Positions 54,545-64,000 of a DNA stretch of 64,000 bases are shown in pieces. The first letter of the stretch is position 1; every line of letters starts with the position of its first letter. Source of the stretch: Streptomyces sp. HSG2 (GTDB taxonomy: Bacteria > Actinomycetota > Actinomycetes > Streptomycetales > Streptomycetaceae); assembly GCF_016598575.1 (NCBI RefSeq), contig NZ_CP066801.1:1793501-1857500 (forward strand), written 5' to 3'. Under the pieces are notes generated by a model, which saw only the letters and a list, made by a program, of their open reading frames with translations, did no database searches and was not told where the DNA came from. Both the position numbers and the translations under genes were made by a program.

Positions 54545-55681
54545 TCACCGACGCTCCGAACCCGGCGACCGGGCGCACAGCGCGGCCAGCCCCGCACCCG
54601 TGACCGGCGACACCGATCCCGCCTCGGTCACGATCGCGGTCACCAGATCGGGCGGGGTGACGTCGAACGCCGGGTTGTACGCCCGCGTGCCCAACGGCGC
54701 CACCCGCACACCACCCCCCGGCCCGGCGGCACCGGCGCCGGGCACCGGGATCTCCGTCACCTCGTGCGCCGACCGCTGCTCTACCTCGACCGACGCCCCC
54801 TCCGAAGTGTCCGGGTCCACCGTCGTCAACGGAGCCACCACGACGAACGGCACCCCGTGGTGGTGCGCGAGCACGGCCAGCGGGTAACTGCCCACCTTGT
54901 TCGCCACCGACCCGTCGGCCGCGATCCGGTCCGCGCCGATCACCACCGCGTCGACCTCCCCCGCCGCGAAGAGCGAACCGGCCGCGTTGTCGGCGAGCAA
55001 CGTGAAGGGCATGCCGTGGCGCGCCGCCTCGTACGCCGTCAACCGGGCACCCTGGAGCAGGGGGCGCGTCTCGTCCACCCACAGCCGGCTGAGCCGCCCG
55101 GCCCGGTGCGCGGCCAGCGCCACGGCGAAGGCCGTTCCCTCGCCGCCCGACACCAACGAGCCGGTGTTGCAGTGGGTGAGCAGCCGGTGCGCGCCGCCCG
55201 GCCGCCAGGTGTCCAGCAGTTCCAGCCCCCGGGCCGCCATACGGGCACTGGCCTCCGCGTCCTCCCGGTGCAGGGCTCGGGCGGCGTCCAGCGCCGCCCC
55301 GGCGGCCCGTCGGGACCCCGCACCCGCCGCGACGGCGCTCCGGTGGGCCGCCCGCGCCCGATCCACCCCCGCGGAGAGGTTGACGGCGGTGGGTCGGGCC
55401 GTCGCCAGCGCCTCGGCGGCCTCCTCGACGTCGAAACCCCGCGCCGCGGCGAGGGCGACGCCGTAGGCGCCCACCACCCCGAGGAGCGGCGCTCCGCGCA
55501 CCGCGAGCGTGCGTATCGCCTCCACCAGCGCCGGCGCGTCCGTGAGGACGAGTTCGACCTCCTCCACCGGCAGTCCGCGCTGGTCCAGCAGGACCAGCAC
55601 GGGCCCCCCGGGGGACTCCTCCCAGCGGACGACGGGAATCTCGGTGGCCGGCCCGCCGGCTCGCGTCTCCTCATCAGCCAT
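54545..55681 (-). CDS. mtnA: methylthioribose-1-phosphate isomerase
   Basis: A 378-residue enzyme of the methionine salvage pathway. It converts 5-methylthioribose-1-phosphate to the ribulose form. RGAPLLGVVGAYGVALAA near the N-terminus, the catalytic Cys in LTHCNTGSLVSGGEGTA and the catalytic Asp in VVIGADRIAADGSVANKVG are all present. VEQRSAHEV and YNPAFDVTPPDLVTAIVTE close the fold as in MtnA rather than eIF2B subunits. It is transcribed alone, upstream of mtrA on the same strand and divergent from the membrane-protein operon. Confidence 0.94.
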   Translation of the reverse strand: MADEETRAGGPATEIPVVRWEESPGGPVLVLLDQRGLPVEEVELVLTDAPALVEAIRTLAVRGAPLLGVVGAYGVALAAARGFDVEEAAEALATARPTAVNLSAGVDRARAAHRSAVAAGAGSRRAAGAALDAARALHREDAEASARMAARGLELLDTWRPGGAHRLLTHCNTGSLVSGGEGTAFAVALAAHRAGRLSRLWVDETRPLLQGARLTAYEAARHGMPFTLLADNAAGSLFAAGEVDAVVIGADRIAADGSVANKVGSYPLAVLAHHHGVPFVVVAPLTTVDPDTSEGASVEVEQRSAHEVTEIPVPGAGAAGPGGGVRVAPLGTRAYNPAFDVTPPDLVTAIVTEAGSVSPVTGAGLAALCARSPGSERR

Positions 55682-55821
55682 ACGCCCAGTCTGCCCCTCT
55701 TCGGGCCGGTGCAAGGACGGTCGGTGCCAGGACCGCGCCCGATCCGGCTGGCCGCGCGCATGACACGATGGCTGCCGATCCCGCCCCCGCGACCGCGGAA
55801 ACGGCCACCGAAGGAGCGACG

Positions 55822-57045
55822 ATGAACGACACACCGGGCTGGGCCTCGCCGGGGTCCGCCCCGTCCGACGGCGAACAGCCCGGCACCTCCGCCCCGGCGG
55901 ACCGGCCCGCACCCCCCGGCGACCGGCCCGCGGGCGCACCCCCGCCACCCCCGACCACGTGGTCCCAGGGGCAGCCACCGGGCGGCGGATGGTCACTGCC
56001 GACGGGCCCGGGTCCCCACCCGCCCCCCGGTCGGGGAGCGACGGGGCACGCCTCGTGGGGCGGGCCACCACCCGCGCCGAAGCCCGGGGTGATCCCGCTC
56101 CGCCCGCTCGGCGTCGGCGAGATCCTCGACGGCGCGGTGTCCACCATGCGCTCCCACTGGCGCCCGGTCCTGGGCATCTCCCTCACGATCGCCGTCGTCA
56201 CGCAGGTGATCGTGACACTCGTCCAAGGGGCCCTCCTGGACACGGGTCTCGCCACGCTCGGCGACCCCACGGCCCCCCTCGACGACGCCGCTTCCCTCAC
56301 GACCGTGTTCGGCGCCGGCCTCGTGTACATGATCACGCTGATCGGCGTGGTCGTCGCCACCGCCCTCCTGACCACAGTCACCGGCAAGGCCGTGCTGGGC
56401 CGGAACATCACGGCGGCCGAGGCCTGGCGGGACGCGCGGCCCCGGCTGCCCGCCCTCTTCGGCCTGATCCTGCTGATCCTCCTCATCGTCACCGTCCTGC
56501 CGGGCGTCGGCGCCCTGCCCGGCTTGCTGGCCGCCGCCGCAGGCGGCGGAGCGGCGGTGACGGGGCCTCTGCTCGTCCTCGGGGTCCTGGGCGCCGGCGT
56601 CGTGACGGTCTGGATCGGAGTCGGCTTCGTCCTCGCCCCGCCCGCGCTCATGCTGGAGAAGCAGGGCCTGGTGAAGGCCCTGCGCCGCTCCCGCGGACTC
56701 GTCCGCGGTTCCTGGTGGCGGATCTTCGGGATCTGGCTGCTCGCCATGGTCATCGCCAACGTCGTCGCGGCGATCGTGGCCATGCCCTTCTCCGCTCTGG
56801 CCCTCGTCTTCGGCACCGACGCCGGGGCGCTGCTCGCCGGTGACGACGGGTTCGGCTGGACCTTCCTCGTCCTCGGCGGCATCGGTTCGGTGCTCGGGTC
56901 CCTGATCACGCTCCCGCTCTGGGCCGGCGTCACCGCGCTGCTCTACATCGACCAGCGCATCCGTCGCGAGGCCCTCGACCTGGACCTGCTCCGAGCCGCC
57001 GGCACGGCGGACGGCACCCGGCCCGACGGCGTCCCGGGAAGTTGA
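55822..57045 (+). CDS. multi-pass membrane protein with Pro-rich leader
   Basis: A 407-residue protein. About 100 residues of Pro/Gly-rich disordered leader come before PLGVGEILDGAVSTMRSHWRPVLGISL. Six or so membrane helices follow, with repeats of the type LVKALRRSRGLVRGSWWRIFGIWLLAMV. That pattern matches the glycerophosphoryl diester phosphodiesterase membrane-domain family found in actinobacteria, which has no catalytic residues of its own. AAGGAG precedes the ATG. It heads a probable five-gene operon with DUF4129, DUF4350, MoxR and DUF58 genes. Confidence 0.75.
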   Translation: MNDTPGWASPGSAPSDGEQPGTSAPADRPAPPGDRPAGAPPPPPTTWSQGQPPGGGWSLPTGPGPHPPPGRGATGHASWGGPPPAPKPGVIPLRPLGVGEILDGAVSTMRSHWRPVLGISLTIAVVTQVIVTLVQGALLDTGLATLGDPTAPLDDAASLTTVFGAGLVYMITLIGVVVATALLTTVTGKAVLGRNITAAEAWRDARPRLPALFGLILLILLIVTVLPGVGALPGLLAAAAGGGAAVTGPLLVLGVLGAGVVTVWIGVGFVLAPPALMLEKQGLVKALRRSRGLVRGSWWRIFGIWLLAMVIANVVAAIVAMPFSALALVFGTDAGALLAGDDGFGWTFLVLGGIGSVLGSLITLPLWAGVTALLYIDQRIRREALDLDLLRAAGTADGTRPDGVPGS

Positions 57046-57049
57046 CGAC

Positions 57050-57784
57050 GTGCGCCCACCGGGGGGAGTGCCCACCGAGCGGGTACGCGGCGTCGTGACC
57101 GGGCCGATCACGCCGTCCGACACCGGACCGCCGCTGACCGTCCCGCGCGATCCCGCCCGCGAGGCCGCCCGTCGCGAACTGACCAAGGGCGTCTACCACG
57201 AGCACGAGCCGAGTTGGGCGCGGCGTGCGTGGGACTCCCTCGTGGAGTGGCTGGCCGACCTGCTCGGACAGGCGTCCACCGCCACCCCGGGTGGGGGCGT
57301 CGGCCTGGCCGTCGTGATCGCCGCCGCCCTGGCCGTACTCGCCGCCCTGTGGTGGCGGTTCGGCACCCCGCGCCGCTCCTCCTCCACAACCCCCGGCCTC
57401 CACGAGGACCGCCCGCGCGGCGCCGCCGACCACCGCGCGCTCGCCGAGAGCCACGCCGCCGCCGGCCGATGGAACGAGGCACTACAGGAACGCGTGCGCG
57501 CCCTCGTCCGCTCGCTGGAGGAACGGGCGCTCATCGACCTCCGCCCCGGCCGCACCGCCGACGAGGCCGCGACGGAGGCGGCCCGCTCCCTGCCCGGCCA
57601 CGCCGACGGCCTGCGGGCCGCGGCCCGCGACTTCGACGACGTCACCTACGGGGGCCGCGCGGCGTCCGAACCCGCCTACCGGCGCGTCGCCGACCTCGAC
57701 CGCACCGTCGAACGGACCCCCGCGGTGCCGCCGCGCGCCGCCGACCGCGCCGACCGCGCCGACCGATCGGAAGGTGTCGGGTGA
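57050..57784 (+). CDS. DUF4129 domain-containing membrane protein
   Basis: A 244-residue protein. The N-terminal half includes TVPRDPAREAARRELTKGVYHEHEPSWARRAWDSLVEWL. One membrane helix (GLAVVIAAALAVLAALWW) follows, then the cytoplasmic DUF4129 domain with EALQERVRALVRSLEERALIDLRPGRTADE. This domain recurs beside MoxR ATPases in actinobacteria; function unknown. The GTG start follows the previous stop by four bases; a GTG at 57095 is possible. The last four bases overlap the DUF4350 start (GTGA), so the two are coupled. Confidence 0.78.
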   Translation: MRPPGGVPTERVRGVVTGPITPSDTGPPLTVPRDPAREAARRELTKGVYHEHEPSWARRAWDSLVEWLADLLGQASTATPGGGVGLAVVIAAALAVLAALWWRFGTPRRSSSTTPGLHEDRPRGAADHRALAESHAAAGRWNEALQERVRALVRSLEERALIDLRPGRTADEAATEAARSLPGHADGLRAAARDFDDVTYGGRAASEPAYRRVADLDRTVERTPAVPPRAADRADRADRSEGVG

Positions 57785-59004
57785 GCGCGCCGAACCCGCG
57801 GACCCGGCCCCGGTGGCGGCGGGCCCTCGCCCTCGCCCTGACGCTCCTCGTCGTCGCCGTGGGCTTCACCGCCCTCGCCGGCTCGCGGGACCACCACGGC
57901 GCCCTGGACCCGCGTTCCGCCGACCCTCGCGGCAGCCGGGCCATCGCCGAACTGCTCCGAGAACGCGGGGTGACCACCAGCGTCGTGACCTCGGCGACCG
58001 ACGCGCGTGACGCGGCGGGACCGGACACCACCCTGTTGGTCGCCGTACCCGACCTGCTCACCGAGGACCGGCGGACGGCCCTGCGCGCCGCGACCGCCGG
58101 CTCCGGCGGTCGCACCGTGCTCGTGGCTCCCGAGACCGCCGTCCCGGAACTCGCCCCCGGCGTCACCGCCGACCCCGTCCCCGCACCGAACTCCCCGGTG
58201 GAACCCGCCTGCTCGTCGGCCTCGGCGCGGCGCGCCGGCACCGCCGAGACCGGCGGCATCCGGTACGACAGCACCCGCGCGGCAGACGACCGGTGCTACC
58301 TCAGCGCCGGCCTGCCCACTCTCCTGCGGCTCCCGGACGACCCGGCGGAACCGGCGAATCACGTGTCCGACGCCGAGGGAACGGGACCGGCCGCCGGGAC
58401 GGGGGCCGCGAGCGGCGGCGACATCATCGTCCTGGGAGCACCGGACATCCTCTTCAACGAGCGTCTGGACCGGCACGGAAACGCCTCGCTGGCCCTGCAA
58501 CTCCTCGGCTCCCGACCCCACCTCGTCTGGTACCTCCCCACGCCGGCCGAGATCGCCGAGGAGGAGGAACAAGGCCTCCTCGACCTCCTCCCGCCCGGCT
58601 GGCCGTGGGGCACCCTGCAACTCCTCCTCGCCGCCTGCGTCGCCGCGCTGTGGCGGGCGCGCCGGTTCGGCCCCCTGGTCCCCGAGGCGCTGCCCGTCGC
58701 GGTCCACGCGGCCGAGGCCGTCGAGGGACGCGCCCGCCTCTATCACAAGGCGAACGCCCGGGACACCGCCGGCGAGGCCCTGCGGGCCGCCACCCGCGCC
58801 CGTCTGGCCCCCCTCCTCGGTGTCCCCGCCTCCCAGGCCGACTCGCCGGAGAGACTGCTGCCCGCCCTGCCCGAGTCGCTCACCGACTCCGAACACTCCT
58901 CCCCAGGCGCTCTCCTCTTCGGCCCCCCACCCCGCGACGACGCGGCGCTGCTCGCCCTCGCCGACGCACTGGACGCCCTCGAACGAGAGGTACGCAGCCC
59001 GTGA
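57781..59004 (+). CDS. DUF4350 domain-containing membrane protein
   Basis: A 407-residue protein. An N-terminal helix (LALALTLLVVAVGFTALAG) is followed by an extracytoplasmic DUF4350 domain (DPRGSRAIAELLRERGVTTSVVTSATDA). Its two cysteines (PACSSAS and DRCYLS) could form a disulfide. A second helix near WGTLQLLLAACVAALWRARRFG precedes a cytoplasmic helical tail. Family of unknown function, always near MoxR/DUF58/DUF4129 genes. The GTG start overlaps the preceding stop, with GGAAGG upstream. Confidence 0.8.
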   Translation: MSAPNPRTRPRWRRALALALTLLVVAVGFTALAGSRDHHGALDPRSADPRGSRAIAELLRERGVTTSVVTSATDARDAAGPDTTLLVAVPDLLTEDRRTALRAATAGSGGRTVLVAPETAVPELAPGVTADPVPAPNSPVEPACSSASARRAGTAETGGIRYDSTRAADDRCYLSAGLPTLLRLPDDPAEPANHVSDAEGTGPAAGTGAASGGDIIVLGAPDILFNERLDRHGNASLALQLLGSRPHLVWYLPTPAEIAEEEEQGLLDLLPPGWPWGTLQLLLAACVAALWRARRFGPLVPEALPVAVHAAEAVEGRARLYHKANARDTAGEALRAATRARLAPLLGVPASQADSPERLLPALPESLTDSEHSSPGALLFGPPPRDDAALLALADALDALEREVRSP

Positions 59005-59155
59005 CCGCCCGCACGCCCGGGTGCCACAGCCGTCGTCGGCCGGCGTCCGGGGACACCGGACCACCACCGGGGCGACCGCCCCGCCCGCGCCCCGCCCCGC
59101 GGGAGCCCCACATTCCCCCCTCCCACCCGGCAGGGGCAGCCACGAAGGAGTCTCG

Positions 59156-60147
<992 letters not shown>

Positions 60148-60148
<1 letters not shown>

Positions 60149-61458
60149 TGGGGCTCACCGGGCGCGCGGCGCTCCTCGCGGCCGTCGGCTCCCTCCCCGT
60201 GGGACTCTGGGAGCCCGGCCTGACCGGGCTCCTCGCGGTCAACACACCCCTCGCCGTCGCCTGCGCCGCCGACTACGCTCTGGCCGCCCCCGTCCGCCAC
60301 CTCCGACTGACCAGGGCCGGCGACACCTCGACACGCCTCGGGGAGACGGCCGAGGTGACCCTGACCCTCGACAACCCCTCCGGCCGGCTCCTGCGTGCCG
60401 GTGTCCGGGACGCCTGGCCGCCCAGTGCCTGGCGACCCGGCACCGAGGTGGGTGCCTCCCGGCACCGGGTGGACATCCCGCCGGGCGAGCGACGCCGGCT
60501 GTCCACGCGACTCCGCCCGACCCGCCGCGGCGACCACCGCGCGGACCGGGTCACCGTCCGCTCCTACGGTCCGCTCGGGCTCCTCTTCCGCCAGGGCGCC
60601 CATCGGGTCCCCTGGACCGTGCGGGCGCTCCCCCCGTTCACCAGCCGCGCGCACCTGCCGTCCAGGCTGGCTCGACTGAGGGAACTGGACGGTCGCACCA
60701 GCGTCCTGACCCGCGGCGAGGGCACGGAGTTCGACAGCCTGCGCGAGTACGTCCCCGGCGACGACACGCGGTCCATCGACTGGCGTGCCACCGCGCGACA
60801 CTCCACCGTGGCCGTCCGGACGTGGCGCCCGGAGCGTGACCGACACGTGCTCGTCGTCCTCGACACGGGTCGGACATCGGCCGGTCGGGTCGGCGACGCG
60901 CCGCGGCTGGACGCCGCCATGGACGCCTCGTTGCTGCTGGCCGCCCTGGCGTCCCGGGCCGGCGACCGCGTGCGCCTCCTCGCCTACGACCGCCGGGTAC
61001 GCGCGCGGGTCCACGGGCGCTCGACCGAGGATCTGTTGCCGGCGATGGTCGACGCACTGGCGACCGTGGAGCCGGAGTTGGTCGAGACCGACGCGCGCGG
61101 TCTCGTCGGCGCCGCCCTGAGCGCGGCCCCGGAACGCTCGTTGATCGTGTTGGTGACGAGCCTGGAGGCGGCCCCCGTGGAAGAGGGGCTCCTGCCCGTG
61201 CTGGGCCGGCTGACCCGACGCCACACCGTCCTCCTGGCGTCCGTGTCCGACCCGCGTGTGGCCGCCATGGAGCGGTCCCGCGGCGACACCGCGTCCGTGT
61301 ACGGCGCCGCCGCCGCCTCGCGGGCCCAGGTGGAGCGGCGGCAGACGGCGGAGCGGTTGCGCCGCCGCGGCGTCACCGTGGTCGACGCGACTCCCGACGA
61401 ACTCCCGCCCGCTCTGGCCGACGCCTACCTGGAACTGAAGGCCGCCGGCCGCCTGTAG
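60148..61458 (+). CDS. DUF58 domain-containing protein
   Basis: A 436-residue membrane-associated protein. Two hydrophobic segments at the N-terminus are followed by a beta domain (GETAEVTLTLDNPSGRLL). The DUF58 core includes GEGTEFDSLREYVPGDDTRSIDWRATARH, and a von Willebrand A-like part has VLVVLDTGRTSAGRVGD. DUF58 proteins pair with MoxR ATPases, and the one-base overlap of the two genes supports a complex. The function of the pair in streptomycetes is not known. This is the last gene before the convergent rRNA operon. Confidence 0.88.
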
Positions 61459-61466
61459 CACCGCTC

Positions 61467-61495
61467 CGGGGGTCTCCCGCGCCCCGGGACCCCCG
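61467..61495 (+). terminator. terminator of the MoxR/DUF58 operon
   Basis: cgggggtc pairs with gacccccg around a GC-rich loop, nine bases after the DUF58 stop codon. It is weak compared with the opposing rRNA terminator. Confidence 0.5.
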
Positions 61496-61547
61496 CGGTC
61501 GCCGCTCAAGCTGAAAGGTGCGCGTCGCGCGACCCGTTTCCGTGCAC

Positions 61548-61601
61548 AAAAAAAGGGAGGGTTCCCTCCCCCGACACAAAGCCGGAAGAAGGAACCCTCC
61601 C
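61548..61601 (-). terminator. intrinsic terminator of the rRNA operon
   Basis: gggagggttcc (61555-61565) pairs with ggaaccctccc (61591-61601). The minus strand continues as seven T residues (61548-61554). It starts about 10 bp beyond the 5S 3' end. A T-tract of this length is unusual in this GC-rich genome. Confidence 0.95.
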
Positions 61602-61610
61602 ACAAAAATC

Positions 61611-61729
61611 GTTCGGCGGCGTCCTACTCTCCCACAGGGTCCCCCCTGCAGTACCATCGGCGCTGTAGAGCTTAGCTTCCGGGTTCGGAATGTAACCGGG
61701 CGTTTCCCCTACGCTAAAACCACCGAAAC
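61611..61729 (-). rRNA. rrf: 5S ribosomal RNA
   Basis: 119 nt. The minus strand begins GTTTCGGTGGTTTTAGCG and includes ACATTCCGAACCCGGAAG (loop C region) and CCGATGGTACTGCAGGGG. It ends ...GTAGGACGCCGCCGAAC, pairing with the 5' end. It is the last gene of the rrn operon, followed by an intrinsic terminator. Confidence 0.95.
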
Positions 61730-61810
61730 ACAACGAAACAACAACCAGCACCCCACAACAGGGACAACCGTTCGTGGTTTCAGAACCAACACAGTGGACG
61801 CGAGCACCTA

Positions 61811-64000
<2,190 letters not shown>

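Overview
The window is chromosomal DNA of a Streptomyces species. The evidence is very high GC with strong GC bias at third codon positions, a tmRNA tag of the streptomycete type (ANTKRDSSQQAFALAA), the MtrA-MtrB-LpqB cassette, paired PkaA/PkaB kinases, a MatA/MatB locus, a giant NAD-glutamate dehydrogenase, and many GTG/TTG or apparently leaderless starts. From memory, the gene order closely follows the S. coelicolor core region from about SCO2959 to the rRNA operon after SCO3018. I could not align the sequences, so this synteny is recalled rather than computed. No insertion sequence, prophage, CRISPR array or true tRNA was found.

Layout. 1-6174 (all minus): the start of a NarK-like nitrate transporter, an amidohydrolase, and an overlapping trio of acyltransferase, matB and matA. 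MatB fuses a polysaccharide deacetylase to a processive glycosyltransferase, so the trio resembles a compact PNAG (ica/pga-like) operon. 6175-6974: about 800 bp without a gene, carrying a 17-bp tandem duplication and a perfect hairpin. 6975-12470: ssrA and smpB (trans-translation), an S41 protease, ftsX/ftsE, a tiny zinc-ribbon membrane protein and a repeat-rich sortase substrate. 12780-20821: prfB, pkaB, pkaA and, divergently, a large FHA/FtsK-like protein.

21021-33856: a cell-wall glycopolymer cluster with five glycosyltransferase-type genes. Three carry a C-terminal CDP-glycerol glycerophosphotransferase (TagF-like) domain. The cluster is interrupted by the divergent ohr/ohrR peroxide-resistance pair and closed by an opposing multi-pass membrane protein. 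33983-44569: NAD-glutamate dehydrogenase, a HAD hydrolase, a DUF6912-type protein, an Rv3235-like protein and secA.

44900-55681: a GNAT acetyltransferase, a YcaQ/AlkX-like DNA glycosylase, an orphan NarL-type response regulator, the long hibernation factor hpf, a ComF-like protein with an internal insertion, lpqB-mtrB-mtrA, and mtnA. 55822-61458: a plus-strand operon of a membrane protein, DUF4129, DUF4350, MoxR ATPase and DUF58 proteins. 61611-64000: 5S rRNA and the 3' two thirds of 23S rRNA on the minus strand, convergent with that operon.

Most of the window is envelope biology: extracellular polysaccharide, glycopolymers, cell-division ABC system, secretion, envelope-sensing two-component system and membrane kinases. 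Translation-quality genes (ssrA, smpB, prfB, hpf, rRNA) are interspersed.
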